Shown here one piece after another: positions 1-10,907 of a stretch of DNA of 64,000 nucleotides; position 1 is the first letter of the stretch, and each line of letters starts with the position of its first letter. The notes beneath the pieces are model-generated. The model worked only from the letters and a program-made list of their open reading frames with translations, made no database searches and had not been told where the DNA came from. Source of the stretch: Bog-473 sp963838835 (lineage in GTDB: Bacteria > Actinomycetota > Acidimicrobiia > Acidimicrobiales > RAAP-2). The stretch is taken from contig CAWITA010000036.1 of NCBI GenBank assembly GCA_963838835.1, forward strand, positions 124,001 to 188,000, written 5' to 3'. The translations under genes were made by a program, and so were the position numbers.

Positions 1-76
1 CACGCGTGAACGGGAGATAGGCTGAAGAGAGGGTCGCCGATGGACGCAGGCGCCGAGGTGACGGAGGAGTCAATCG

Positions 77-688
77 ATGTCGGAAGCTGGAGACGCAACG
101 CGCAAGGCCTTTCTCGACGCGGCCGAGGAACTTCTCATTCGCAAACGGCGCTGTCGGCGATTACCACCCGCAAGGTCGCCGAGCGCGCCGGCGTCAACCA
201 GGCGCTCGTCCACTATCACTTCGGCACCGTCGAGGAGCTCCTCGTCGCGGCGTTCGAACGGGTGTCGATGCAGGTCAAGGAGCGATCACAGGAGATCTAT
301 CGCACCGACGGGTCTTTCGTGGACGGTTGGTTCGAAGAGATGGAGGCGAAGATCACGACTGACTTCGAACGAGGATGGGGGAAGGTGTGGCTCGAGAACC
401 TGACGCTTGCTGCCAACCGACCGAAGATCTGCAGGCAGTACGTGAAGGCAGCGACAATGACGCGAAAGCTGCACGAACGGCATGTGCGCGAGATGCTCGA
501 GGAGCTCGGGGTCGACACCGAGGAGTACCCTGCCCAGGCCATCGTGACGCTTCTGGACGCCATCACCTCGAAGCTCATTCTCGATCGCTTGGTAGGCATC
601 AAGGCGGGGCACAAGGAGCTGCTCGCCATGCTGCACCGTATCTGGGGCCGACGTGGAACAGGAGCTCGAGCACAAGGTCGCGAGGTAG
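77..688 (+). CDS. TetR/AcrR-family transcriptional regulator (frameshifted)
   Basis: This is a one-component DNA-binding repressor, probably controlling the catabolic genes downstream. The start at 77 reads MSEAGDATRKAFLDAAEELL, the usual TetR helix 1, behind a GGAGGAG ribosome site at about 63. Near 145-160 the frame changes, and the helix-turn-helix continues as TTRKVAERAGVNQALVHYHF, the classic TetR recognition helix. The C-terminal ligand domain follows to about residue 200. A second slip at the GGGGCC run near 650 restores a natural ending, ELEHKVAR plus TAG at 686. Both shifts look like sequence errors, because the protein is normal once repaired. The effector is unknown. Confidence 0.8.
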
Positions 689-738
689 GTCTCTTTCGGC
701 AAGAGGGACCGTAAAGCCGGGACGAGGAGGGAGGCGAC

Positions 739-1566
739 GTGTCCGAGAGTGTGGCGCCGTGGATCGTGGATGCCTACGTGAATGCCAATCCACCGCACCT
801 CGACCTGACGTGGCGTCTGACCGACAACACCTATGGATCGGCCCGCACCGAGCCGCAGGATCTCGCTCAGCTGGTAGCCGACATGGACCGCAATCACATC
901 GCCCGGGCCCTGCTTGCACCACCCCCGGAGTCCGCCATGGGTGATCAGGTGGCTGGGTACCGATGGACACTCGATGCCGTGCAACAACATCCGGACCGCT
1001 TCGGCCTCAGCGTTCGAGTCGATGCCGAGCAAGGCATCAGGGCAGTGCGGCATCTCGAGCACATGGTGCGGAACGACGGTGCCCGCGCGCTGCGGATCGT
1101 GCCCTACCGCGACGGGAAGCGGGCGAGCCACCGTTCGTACTTCCCGCTCTATGCCAAGTGCATCGAACTCGACATTCCGGTCACCATCACCGTTGGCATG
1201 CCTTTGGTGCAGCGTCGTGGAATCGTGCAGAACCCGAAGCATCTCGACAAGGTCTGCGCCTTCTTCCCGGAATTGGTGGTCGTGAGCGCCCACGGAGGTG
1301 CCCCGTGGACGGGCCTCCTCGTGCAGCTCCTCCGCACGTGGCCCAACCTCCACCACATGATCTCCGCCTACCCTCCGAGCCGCTACCCGCCGGATCTCGT
1401 GGCCTTCGCCAACACCAGACGCGGGAAGATGAAGATGTTGTACGCCTCGGACTATCCCCTCCTCACCTTTGACCGCGTCCAGCGTGAGCTGCCCTCTTGC
1501 GGAATCAGTGACGACGCCCTGCCTTGGTTCCTCGGGAAGAACGCGGCGGAGGATCTTCTGGGGTGA
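739..1566 (+). CDS. Amidohydrolase_2-family metal-dependent hydrolase/decarboxylase
   Basis: A 275-residue TIM-barrel protein of the amidohydrolase_2 (ACMSD-like) family, whose members hydrolyse or decarboxylate cyclic or aromatic acids. The GTG start at 739 is preceded by GGAGGGAGG. Visible family marks are the central VVSAHGGAPWT (metal-ligand His) and the late YASDYPLLTF (catalytic Asp). The usual N-terminal His-x-His is not seen; the start reads WIVDAYVNANPP, so one metal site may be altered. It has no visible frameshift, unlike its neighbours. A second, divergent amidohydrolase lies at 6746. The reaction is not known; a hydrolytic or decarboxylating step on a CoA ester or free acid is plausible. 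Confidence 0.75.
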   Translation: MSESVAPWIVDAYVNANPPHLDLTWRLTDNTYGSARTEPQDLAQLVADMDRNHIARALLAPPPESAMGDQVAGYRWTLDAVQQHPDRFGLSVRVDAEQGIRAVRHLEHMVRNDGARALRIVPYRDGKRASHRSYFPLYAKCIELDIPVTITVGMPLVQRRGIVQNPKHLDKVCAFFPELVVVSAHGGAPWTGLLVQLLRTWPNLHHMISAYPPSRYPPDLVAFANTRRGKMKMLYASDYPLLTFDRVQRELPSCGISDDALPWFLGKNAAEDLLG

Positions 1567-1599
1567 GAGCGCCGACACACCCGGCGGAGGCGTCCGCGA

Positions 1600-4085
1600 T
1601 TGACCGCCGCGTTGGACGGCCTGCGCATCTGCGATTTCTCCGGCCAGCTGGCCGGAGCGGGCGCGACGCGATTCTTGGCGGCCATGGGGGCAGAGGTCAT
1701 ACGGGTTGAGGACCCAGTGACGCAGGGCTACTGGGACGTGCTCCGCGGCGTGTCACCGTTCGTCGACGAACGCCGTGGGCCGGATTTCGGAGGCCCGTTC
1801 AACAATCACAACGTCGAGAAGCTCGGGGTCACCCTGAACCTGCGGACCGACGCCGGGAAGGAGCTGCTGCGCGAGCTGGTGACTGTCTCCGACGTCGTCA
1901 CCGAGAATTTCGCTGCCGGGGTGATGGCACGTCTCGGCTTTCCATACGAGGAATTACGGTCGATAAAGGACGACATCGTCTACGTGTCCAATTCGGGGTT
2001 CGGCCATTCCGGTCCGTACCGTGACTTCAAGACCTGGGGTCCCCTCGCTCAGGCCTGTTGTGGCCTGGCCTTTGCCACCGGCATCGCTGACCAGCACCCG
2101 GCAGGCATCGGCTACTCGTACATGGATCATCATGGCGCCAACGTCATGACCATTGCGATCATGGTCGGACTCCTGCACCGACACCGGACGGGTGAGGGTC
2201 AGTGGATTGACATCTCCTGCACCGACGCCGGAGTGTTGCTCAATGGTCCCGCACTGCTCGACTACACGGTCAACGGCCGACCGTTGCGCCGGCCCGGTTC
2301 ACCCGACAGTAACCGCAGCCGGTCTCCCATCATGGCGCCCCACGGGATCTTCCCAGCCGCCGGCGAAGACAATTGGATCGCCATCGCCTGTCGCGATGAT
2401 CAGGAGTGGCGAGCACTCGCTGGGGTCGTGGCGGCGGATTGGTGCCTTGACGAGCGCTGGTCCTCGTGCGCGGACCGCGTCGGCGGCCAAGAACGAGCTC
2501 GACCAACGGATGGGGGAATGGTCCAAATCCTTTGACCGTTTTGCGCTGGCGTCGGCCCTCCGGCAGGCTGGCGTGCCCGCCTCGGCGGTGCAGCGGCCCG
2601 GAGAGCGGATCGATGCCGATCCGGAGACCTCTGCTTGGGGCCTTTGGCCGACCGTCACACACTCGAAGATGGGGCACGTACGCGTCGATGGCATACCTGT
2701 CCATTTCTCGAAGACGGACTGGGCCATTGCACGGGGTGCGCCCTGTCTCGGCGAACACAATGACGTCGTCTTCGGCGACCTCCTCGGCCACACGAAAGAG
2801 GAACTCGAACAATTCCAAAAGGCCGGGAGTGCTGTGAGCTCGCCCGGGCGCACCGAGCCGCCGCCGGGAGTACTCGACGGAGTCCGAGTCGTCGAGTTGG
2901 CGAGCGAACACGGCGCATTCGCCGGCAAGATGCTGGCCGATCTCGGCGCGGAGGTGATCGTGGTCGAGCCTCCTGGCGGCCACGCGTCCCGACGCTTACG
3001 AGCCGTTCGCCGACGACGTGCCCGGGGTCGAGCGCAGCCTGTGGTGGTGGTACTACAACACGGGCAAGCTGAGCGTGACGCTCGATCTTCACGACGAATC
3101 GGGAGCGCGGTAGTTCCGGAGCCTCGTGCGAGCGAGCGACATCGTGCTCGAGGGCGAGACTCCCGGACTCCTCGCCGAACTGGGTCTCGAGTACGAGGCA
3201 TTCGAGCCACAGCACCCGGAGCTGGTCTGGGTGTCGATCACGCCGTTCGGGAGGTCGAGTCCTCGCGGTCACGGGAGCCGCACACCGATCTCACGTTGGC
3301 GGCGGGCGCGGGACCGGCGTGGAGTTGCGGCTACGACGACCACCGGCTCCCGCCCGTGCGCCCCGGCGGCAACCAGGTGTTCCACACAGCGTGCCTTTGG
3401 GCCGTCGAGGCGGCACTGGTCGCCATGTACGTCCGCGCAGACGCGCGGGTTCGGGCAGCTCGTCGACGTGAGTATGTACGCGGCCTCCAACGTGACCACC
3501 GAAGCAGCAACCTATGAATGGCTGGTCGCCGAGGCGACCGTGCAGCGGTACACCTTTCGCCACGCCGCGGTGCGTCCGACGCCGCCGAGAATGATGCCGT
3601 CGGCCGACGGAAAGACAGTCATCGGCGCCCTGCCGCGACGTGCGGGCGAGTTCGGGGCGTTGAAGGAGTGGATGGTCGATCTCGGACTGGACTCGCAGTT
3701 CGACGAGTTCTTCTTCTTGGAGTGGGGCGTCGAACGAGGGGGCGTCCAGATCCCAGATGTCGCGTCGGATCCGGAGGTGGCGGCCATCTACCAGGCGGGA
3801 TCGAACGGGTTGCGATTCGTCGCTGCGCACCTTCCGGGAATGACCTTCTTCCTCGAGGCGCAGCAGCGGGGGATTCCCGCTGCCGTGCTGTACGCTCCGG
3901 AGGACGTCATCACTGACGAGCACTTCGTCTCTCGTGGCTTTCCGGTGGAGATCCACCACGAGGACCTGGGCCGGTCGTTCGTCTACCCCGGCGCGGCCTT
4001 CCGGGCTCCCGCCTCACCCTGGCGGGTTGCGCGGACGGGCGCCCCACATCGACGAACACGCAGAAAAGGTGTGGGGGGAGAGCAC
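1600..4085 (+). CDS. Tandem (two-domain) CaiB/BaiF family III CoA-transferase (frameshifts, one in-frame stop)
   Basis: Family III CoA-transferases move CoA between acids without a ping-pong acetyl donor. Domain 1 starts LDGLRICDFSGQLAGAGAT with a TTG start at 1600 and carries GQWIDISCTDAG, where the Asp matches the catalytic Asp of formyl-CoA transferase. After a shift near 2470 the frame runs without a stop through HTKEELEQFQKAG into domain 2, which opens VLDGVRVVELASEHGAFAGK at about 2870. This indicates a real fusion of about 820 residues. Further shifts occur near 2990, 3270, 3445 and 4030, and there is a TAG at 3111-3113. Domain 2 reads DVSMYAAS at the active-site position, so it may be non-catalytic. 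The 3' end is approximate. Confidence 0.75.
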
Positions 4086-4086
4086 G

Positions 4087-5232
4087 ATGGAGATGGACAG
4101 AAGTTCGAAACGCGTGTGCTCGTCTCGGGCCTCGGCTGTCGGACACGGGTCGCGATCTCGGTCGAAATGGTCTCGACCTGGCGCTGGACGCCGCGTTGAC
4201 GGCGGTCGCCGATGCCGGCCTGCATGCGCTCGCAGATCGACGGCCTGGCCTCCATGCCGTTCGGTGACCAGGCCACCCGAGGAGATCGTCGATGCGTTGG
4301 GGCTCAAGCTGAATTGGATGGGCGGCGCCAATTCGGGCGCCCAACTCGGCGTGATCATGAACGCGGCCATGGCCATCGGCGTCGGGTTTGTGCCGTCATG
4401 TCCTCATCTACCGTTCGGTTCTCCGTTTGGGTGGCCTGCTCGGCAGTGCGTCTGGTGCGTTGCCGGACCCGACCGGACCTTGGGAGTGGCACGTTCCGTT
4501 CCACGAGTATTCGGCGGTCAACTTGATGGCCATGCAGGCGCGCCGGCACATGTACGAATACGGCACGACGAAGGAGCAGCTCGGCTGGGTCGCCCTCAAC
4601 GGCCGTCGCCACGCGATGCTTAACGAGAAAGCCGTGCTGCGATCGGCGATGACCATGGAGGACTACCTCGATGCCCCCATGATCAGCGATCCGTTGGGTC
4701 GATTGGACTGTGACCTGCCGATCGACGGCGCGGTCGGTATCGTGTTGTCACTGGCGGACGCGGCGCCGGACTGCGCGAACCCACCCGTACGGCTCGAGGC
4801 CGTGGGCTGCGCCAATCACGACGTCCACGGGTGGGAACCCCGGCTGGACTTTCCGGCCATGGCGGCCACGGATGCTGCGGTGCAGATGTGGGCCCGCACC
4901 GACCTGAAGCCGACCGATGTCGACGTCGCCGAGCTCTACGACGGGTTCTCGATCCTCACGCTGTCGTGGCTGGAGGCGCTCGGGTTCTGTCGAGAAGGCG
5001 AGGCCGGCAGCTTCGTGGATGGTGGGCAACGAATCGGTCTCGATGGTGAACTGCCGCTGAACACCTACGGTGGTCAACTGTCCGCCGGCCGGCTCCATGG
5101 GTTCTGGTTGTTCCACGAGGCGGTGCTCCAGCTGCGGGGCCAAGCCGGCCCGCGCCAGGTCCCGGCGCGCAGGTGGCGATCACCTCTGCGGGCGGGGGCT
5201 TCAGGTGCGGCTGCATCCTGCTGACCACCTGA
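4087..5232 (+). CDS. Thiolase-like protein of the lipid-transfer/retro-aldolase type (frameshifted)
   Basis: After repair this is a protein of about 380 residues, from MEMDRSSKRV at 4087 to GGGFRCGCILLTT at 5232. It is a close paralogue of the intact gene at 24303, sharing ARRHMYEYGTT, DVDVAELYDGFSILT and LPLNTYGGQLSAGR. It has the thiolase fold signatures but lacks the nucleophilic Cys (WMGGANSGAQLG at that place) and the GHPxGATG His motif. That pattern is known from Ltp2-type aldolases, which cleave the C-C bond of a hydroxyacyl-CoA with a DUF35 partner. Shifts are visible near 4110-4200, 4250, 4385 and 5160. Aldolase activity is inference. Confidence 0.72.
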
Positions 5233-5280
5233 CGCCCTCGCTCGTCGCCGGGACGGCTGACCAGGGCGCACCGGACCGGC

Positions 5281-5318
5281 TTGACACTGTGCCTCCCAAA
5301 GATTAGGCATATGCTCAA
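5281..5318 (+). promoter_or_regulatory. Candidate promoter and palindromic operator upstream of the CoA-transferase gene
   Basis: The 219-bp gap before 5452 contains TTGACA at 5281-5286. About 17 bases further is TTAGGCATATGCTCAA (5303-5318), an imperfect inverted repeat centred on GCATATGC, in the place of a -10 box. AT-rich sequence is rare here, so it stands out. It could be a site for a TetR-type regulator such as the one at 77. The -10 match is weak, so the promoter call is tentative. Confidence 0.35.
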
Positions 5319-5451
5319 ATAAGGGTCGAGCCGCCCAGGACTCGTCCAGGACCCCTCCGGATCGGGGTCGGGCGTTGCGAACTCCGGCCATGGGTGGGTG
5401 GGGTGTTGGGTGCGCACCGAGCCGACTCGCCGAAGACGTGAGCAGAGGGTC

Positions 5452-6649
5452 ATGTACGACATTTTGAAAGGCGTCCGAGTGGTGGAGGTGTCGTCCTGGC
5501 TGTTCGTGCCGGTGGCAGGCGCCGTCCTCGCGGACTGGGGGGCGGAGGTGATCAAGGTCGAGCACCCGGTGTCCGGCGACCCGATTCGGGGTCTCACGAA
5601 CGTCGAGGCGACGGGAGCGCTTATGAATCCGAACACCGAACTCCCGAACCGGGGCAAGCGCAGCGTCGGACTCGACATCGCGACGACGAGGGTCGGGAGA
5701 TCCTGTACCGGCTGGTCGAGTCGGCCGATGTGTTCCTCACGAACTTCCTGCCCGACGCACGGCAACGATTGGCCATCGACGTCGACGACATCCGGGCCCG
5801 GAACCCGACGCATCGTGTACGCACTCGGAACCGGACAGGGCTCGCTGGGACCGGAGGCCGAGGACGGCGGTTTCGATCTGGCCAGTGCCTGGGCCCGGGG
5901 CGGTGCGGCCTTCCAGATGACCCCGACGGGAGGCGAGCCCCCGAACCAGCCCGGCTCCTTCGGTGACCTGTCGGGAGGAATGAACCTGGCGGGGGCAGTC
6001 GCGGCGGCGCTCTTCAAGCGCCAGCGTGACGGGCACGCGCCCGTCGTCGAGGTCTCGTTGTACGCCACGGGGATGTGGTGGATGGCCCAGGCGATCACCG
6101 CGGGAGCCGTGGGCGTGACGAGGGAGTTCCGCACCCGTCGGAATCCGTTCAACGCGCTGGTCAATTACTTCCCGACGAGTGACGAACGTTGGGTGTGCCT
6201 GGTGTTCCTCCAGGCCGACCGATGGTGGCCGGACCTGTGCCGGCATCTCGGCCGACCGGATCTCATCGACGACCCGCGCTTCGCGGCGGCCGAGGCAAGG
6301 AACAAGCACGTCGAGGAGTGCACCCGGGTGCTCGACGAGATATTCGCCACTCGGACACTGTCCGAATGGCGGGAGGACTTGGCGACCCTCGAGGGCGTGT
6401 GGGCCCCCGTGCTGAGTCCGGCTGAGATCGGCGACGATCCGCAGGCCATCGCGAACGGCTACCTGCCGGAGGTGGACAAGGGCGACGGCCGGATCTACCG
6501 GGGCGTCGCGTCACCGGTCCGGTTCGACCGCAGACGCCAGTCGGCGACTCTGTGGCGCGCCGGAGCACGGACAGAACACCGAGGACGTGCTGCTGGAGCT
6601 CGGTCTCGGCTGGGACGACATCATCGCACTGAAGGAACGGGGGCGGTGA
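5452..6649 (+). CDS. CaiB/BaiF family III CoA-transferase (frameshifted)
   Basis: A single-domain family III CoA-transferase of about 398 residues. The ATG at 5452 gives MYDILKGVRVVEVSSWLFVP, followed by AVLADWGAEVIKVEHP, the family's standard N-terminal CoA-binding segment. A stretch from about 5685 to 5815 is in another frame (ILYRLVESADVFLTNFLPDA) and then the first frame resumes. A last shift near 6550 restores NTEDVLLELGLGWDDIIAL and TGA at 6647. The active-site segment reads VEVSLYATGMWW, without the usual Asp, so either the enzyme differs in mechanism or another subunit supplies activity. It probably activates an acid of the same pathway. Confidence 0.77.
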
Positions 6650-6745
6650 TGTGAGACGGACCACATCTTCGTGTCGTGGCGCGCTTGATCCAGTGATCGA
6701 TGAACGCGCGGTGATCGGGCAATGCTGAGCGAATCGAGGCAGCCC

Positions 6746-7972
6746 ATGACGGACAAGGGCGTCTCCGAATGGCTGATCTCTGTCGACGATCACGTGCTCG
6801 AGCCAGGCCATGTCTGGCAGGACCGTCTACCGGCCAAGTATCCGAGAGGCGGCGCCGCGGCTCGGTTCGTGACGCCGACGGTGAGGCGTGGGTCTATGAG
6901 GGCAAGCGGATGGTCACGCCCAGGTCTGGGTGCGGTGGCCGGAAAGCGTCGGGAAGAGTTCAGCTTCGAGCCGATCACCTACGACGAGATGCGGCCGGGC
7001 TGCTACGACTCGGTCGCCCGCCTGGAGGACATGGATCGCGCCGGGGTACTGGCCTCGCTGTGCTTCCCGTCCTTTCCCCGATTCTGCGGCCAGGTGTTCC
7101 TCGAAGCCGACGACAAAGAGCTCGCCCATGCTGTGCGTGCAGGCCTACAACGACTGGATGATCGACGAGTGGTGCGGTCGTGCGCCCGGTCGCTACATCC
7201 CGCTCACGCTCATCCCCCTGTGGGACCCGGTACTGGCAGCGGCCGAGGTTCGCCGGACCGCCGGCGAAGGGTGCCCGGGCGGTCGCCTTCTCCGAGAACC
7301 CGGCCATGCTCGGTCTCCCGACGATCCAGGACCAAGGGGGCCATTGGGACCCTTTCATGGCAGCCTGCGAGGAGACCGGAGACGGTCGTCTGCATGCACA
7401 TCGGCTCCTCGAGCATGCGGTACACGATGTCGGACGAGTCGCCGATGCTCGTGACGATGTCGTGGGGACCCCCGGTCATGATCGCCGGTGCCATGGTCGA
7501 GTGGATCTTCAGTCCCGTGTCGTGCGGAAGTTTCCCGGCATCAAGGTCGCGCTGGCCGAAGGAGGGATCGGGTGGATGCCGTTCTTCCTCGACCGCTGTG
7601 CCCAGGTCGTGGAGAAGCACCGCTACTGGATCGGGAAGGGGTGACGTGCGGCACGACTCCCTCTCGGGTCATGTGCGAGGTCATGGAGGACGCGGGCGTC
7701 GAAATGGAGGGCTTCTCCGTCATGGACACCTTCCGCAAGCACATCTACGGCTGCTTCATCGACGATCTTCACGGGATCAGGAATCTCGATGTCATCGGGG
7801 TCGACAACGTCATGATCGAGACCGACTATCCCCACAGCGACTCGACCTGGCCGAACTGCCTCGAGCATGCCCAGAAGCAGCTCGAAGGTCTCCCCGACGT
7901 CGATCGCCACAAGATCCTGCGGGGAAACGCCGAGCGACTGTTCCGGTTCACGCCCGCGCCACCACCTCGTGA
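6746..7972 (+). CDS. Amidohydrolase_2-family protein (frameshifted)
   Basis: A second TIM-barrel amidohydrolase of about 400 residues. The start MTDKGVSEWLISVDDHVLEP carries the typical ISVDDHxxEP N-terminus (His metal ligand). The middle has VVCMHIGSSSMRYT, and the C-terminal half has VALAEGGIGWMPFFLDR and VMIETDYPHSDSTWPN (catalytic Asp), then HKILRGNAERLFRF. These marks match the hydrolase/decarboxylase family common in actinomycete steroid and terpenoid clusters. The reading frame breaks near 6860, 7125, 7270, 7385, 7520 and 7640. The stop is uncertain and lies close to 7972. Confidence 0.72.
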   Translation: MTDKGVSEWLISVDDHVLEPGHVWQDRLPAKYPRGGAAARFVTPTVRRGSMRASGWSRPGLGAVAGKRREEFSFEPITYDEMRPGCYDSVARLEDMDRAGVLASLCFPSFPRFCGQVFLEADDKELAHAVRAGLQRLDDRRVVRSCARSLHPAHAHPPVGPGTGSGRGSPDRRRRVPGRSPSPRTRPCSVSRRSRTKGAIGTLSWQPARRPETVVCMHIGSSSMRYTMSDESPMLVTMSWGPPVMIAGAMVEWIFSPVSCGSFPASRSRWPKEGSGGCRSSSTAVPRSWRSTATGSGRGDVRHDSLSGHVRGHGGRGRRNGGLLRHGHLPQAHLRLLHRRSSRDQESRCHRGRQRHDRDRLSPQRLDLAELPRACPEAARRSPRRRSPQDPAGKRRATVPVHARATTS

Positions 7973-8093
7973 CCGGCGAGGAGGTACTCAGACAGGATCG
8001 AGGGCGCGAGAACCCGCAGACCGTCACGCAGTCCATCAGTGCCCGCCCTCGCACGACCGACGCATTTGTTCTGGTGCAAGAAGGGATGAACGG

Positions 8094-9217
8094 ATGAGGA
8101 TCAGCCTGTTTCTCGGGTTCCAGGGCGGTGACTGGCTTCACAACGACGCGCCCGGGCTGCCGCGGGCCCCCGACCATTCGGGACGGGCAGGTCTACGAGG
8201 ACAACATCTACATCGCCGATCTGCTCGAACCGCTCGGGTTCGACGCCCTGTTCCAAGTGGAGCATCACGGCTCGCCGTACCACATGACGAGCAATCCCCT
8301 GGCCGTCCTCTACTACATGGCGGGGCGGACCGAACGACTCGAAATGGGCACCTGCGTGGTCGTCCTGCCTTGGAACAACCCGCTCCGGGTGGCCGAGGAG
8401 CTCTCGGTGCTCGACAACATGCTCACGGGTCGCCGATCCACGTCGGCGTCGGCCGGGGGAGCTCCCCGAGCGAGTACCGCTACCTGGGCATCGACCAGAA
8501 CGAGGCCAGTGAGCGGTTCAAGGAGGGGGTCGACATCCTGCGGCTGGCGCTCCGCGAGGAGAACGTTCTCGTACGAGGGGACGCATTACCACGTCAGCGA
8601 GGCGACGACCCGGCCCGAGGCCACGGTCGGAGACGTTGGGTGAGCACGATCTACGGGGCACTCGTGAGCAAGTCGAGCCTCGAGCCCGTCGCCGAAATGG
8701 GCCTCGACCTCATGTGTACCGGTGGCACGTCGGTGGCCACCATGACCGAGAACTGCGACGTCTTCAACAACGCGCGGGCCAGGGTCGGGCTCGGGCCGAC
8801 CCGTCCCATCATCGCGGCACCCGGCTACTGCGCCCCGACGCTGGAGGCCGCGATGGAAGTGGCGGACCGCGCGTTCGGCGGTTACATCGAGGGGTCGCGA
8901 CGCCACTACGGCTTCGACAACCCGCAGCAGTTCGCCGACATCAAGGGCTACCAGCAGTACGCGCCCGGCGGCGGGGGCGACCCTCGCGGCGATTCGCCCC
9001 GAGAGGACTACCTCCGGAGCGGGATCTTCGGGACCCCGAACAATGCATCGAGAAGATCCGAATGTATGCGGAGGTCACCGGTACGGACCACATCGTCATG
9101 CTGCACTCCATCGCCGGAATGTCGGTGCAGGAGACGGAGAGCAGTCTGCGCTTGTTCGCCAGCGAGGTCCTGCCGGTCGTACGCAAAGAAGCAGGTGAAG
9201 TCCTCCGAGCGGGCTGA
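8094..9217 (+). CDS. LLM-class flavin-dependent oxidoreductase (luciferase-like, frameshifted)
   Basis: A bacterial-luciferase-fold monooxygenase or F420/FMN-dependent oxidoreductase of about 370 residues. The N-terminus MRISLFLGFQGGDW is followed in the next frame by FDALFQVEHHGSPYHM and RLEMGTCVVVLPWNNPLRVA, both usual for the family. The next parts are GRIHVGVGRG-like sequence and RYLGIDQNEASERFKEG. The C-terminal part reads IEKIRMYAEVTGTDHIVMLH and ends at 9217. Breaks are seen near 8150, 8440, 8575, 8640 and 9045. It would oxygenate or reduce an intermediate of the local pathway; the cofactor cannot be decided from sequence. Confidence 0.75.
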
Positions 9218-9292
9218 CCGCGTCGCCACGTGCCGGCGATCTCCGGACCACCCCGACGATACAGTGGGATACCTTGCAGGTGAGGAGCTGCA

Positions 9293-10454
9293 GTGACCAT
9301 CGACTCGCGCGCGCTGATCGCCGGTGCCTACGAACATCCGCGGCGGGAGATACCGGACCGTAGTATCCCCCAGATCCACGCCGAGGTCGCGTTCGGCGCG
9401 CTGCTCGATGCGGGGTTGGACTTCTCGGACGTCGACGCCTACTTCTGCGACTCGACGGCCGGCTTCGGACCCGTCTCCATGGCCGAGTACCTGAACCTCC
9501 ACCCACGAGTCGTCGACTCGACGGAGACGGGTGGCTCCTCGTACCTGGTGCACGTCGGCCACGCAGCGACCGCCATCGCGGCCGGACGGTGCGAGGTGGC
9601 CCTCGTGACCATGGCTGGCCTCGCACGCAGTCGCGGGGAGGCGCCAACGGCACGCTCATCGGGCTCACCGGAGGCGGCTTTCGAATCCACCTGGGGCATG
9701 TCCGCCGTCACCGCCTACGCCCTGGCCGCCCAGCGCCACATGTTCGAGTTCGGCACGACCAGTGCCCAGCTGGCCGAGGTGAAGGTCGCGGCTTCTCTCC
9801 ACGCGCAGCACAACCCCCGTGCATCTGCTGCGGGACCCCGTCACGGTGGACGAGGTCCTCGACTCCCCTCTCATCAGCTCGCCCTTGCACCGGCTCGACT
9901 GTTGCGTCGTGACCGACGGTGGCGGCGCCGTCGTCGTCGTGAGCCCCGACGTCGCTCGGGACCTTCAACGCCGGAGCGTCAGGGTCCTGGGCCAGGCGGA
10001 GGCGGTGAAACACACCGGCAATGGCCGAGTCGACCTGACCTATACCGGGGCTGCGATCACCGGGCCGCAGGCGTTCGCCCAGGCGGGTCTCGCGCCGTCT
10101 GATATCGACTACGCCTCCATATACGACTCCTTCACCATCACCGTCGTCGAGACTCTGGAGGACCTCGGCTTTTGTGCAAAAGGCGAGGGGGGCCGCTTCG
10201 TCCTCGACGGAGCGCTGGTCGCGCCACACGGCCGGCTCCCGTTCAACACCGATGGAGGCGGACTGTGCAACAACCATCCCTCCAACCGAGGCGGGATGAC
10301 AAAGATCATCGAGGCGGTCCGTCAACTTCGAGGCGAGGCTCATCCGGCCGTCCAGGTTCCCGACTGCGATATCGCGTTGGCCCACGGGACCGGGGGTTCC
10401 ATCGCCACGCGAATGGCGAGCGCGACGCTGATCCTCGGTCAGCCGGACGCGTGA
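9293..10454 (+). CDS. Thiolase-like protein lacking the catalytic Cys (frameshifted)
   Basis: About 385 residues from a GTG start (MTIDSRALIAGAYEHPRREI) behind a GGTGAGGAG site. One shift near 9825 separates the halves; the second half begins HLLRDPVTVDEVLDSPLISS. At the thiolase Cys position the sequence is STETGGSSYLVHVGHAA, and the GHP motif is replaced by FNTDGGGLCNNHPSNRGG. YASIYDSFTITVVETLEDLG marks the conserved Tyr region. Such Cys-less proteins act as retro-aldolases with a DUF35 partner. The DUF35 gene follows directly, its ATG overlapping this TGA (TGATG at 10452), which supports a two-subunit enzyme. Confidence 0.75.
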
Positions 10455-10907
10455 TGGCGTCGCACTTGCCGGTCCCGGCTCCGGAACGCACGCCAGAGAC
10501 TGATCCGTTCTGGGAGGGGACGGCCGCCGGTCTCCTGCTGCTGGCGCGCTGCGACGAGTGCGGCACGGTGATCTGGTACCCGAAGACCTACTGCCCAGGC
10601 TGTGGTGGGCTCCGCGGTCACGTGGACCGAGGCGTCGGGGCACGGCACCATCTACAGCTACAGCGTCGTCTATCGCGGATCGGGCGCGTTCCGCGAGGCC
10701 ATGCCGTTCGTGGTCGCCTATGTGGAGCTCACGGAGGGGCCGCGTGTGCTGACCAACATCGTGGGCTGTGAACCCGACGAGGTCTCGATCGGCCAGCGGG
10801 TGAGGGTCGTGTTCTTCGACACCGGCGAGGGATGCGCGCTGTACCGATTCGCTCCTCTGGACGGATCGTCACCGGTCGGGGACTGCCGATGGCAACGCAG
10901 CCGTTGA
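10454..10907 (+). CDS. Zn-ribbon/OB-fold DUF35 protein, probable partner of the thiolase-like protein (frameshifted)
   Basis: A protein of about 150 residues translationally coupled to the gene before it. The N-terminal rubredoxin-like Zn ribbon is visible as CDECGTVIWYPKTYCPGC, with two CxxC pairs. After a shift near 10600 the OB fold follows: HGTIYSYSVVYRGSGAFREA, VVAYVELTEGPRVLTNIVG and VRVVFFDTGEGCALYRF. DUF35 proteins bind acyl-CoA and are obligate partners of Ltp2-like aldolases or thiolases (ChsH2, BbsA). It overlaps the start of the next CoA-transferase gene (ATG at 10889). Confidence 0.8.

Noticed and set aside
286..1578. Long minus-strand open frame of about 430 codons opposite the TetR and amidohydrolase genes
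   Set aside because: It is the antisense of strongly family-like plus-strand genes and has no domain character; GC-rich third positions keep such frames open.
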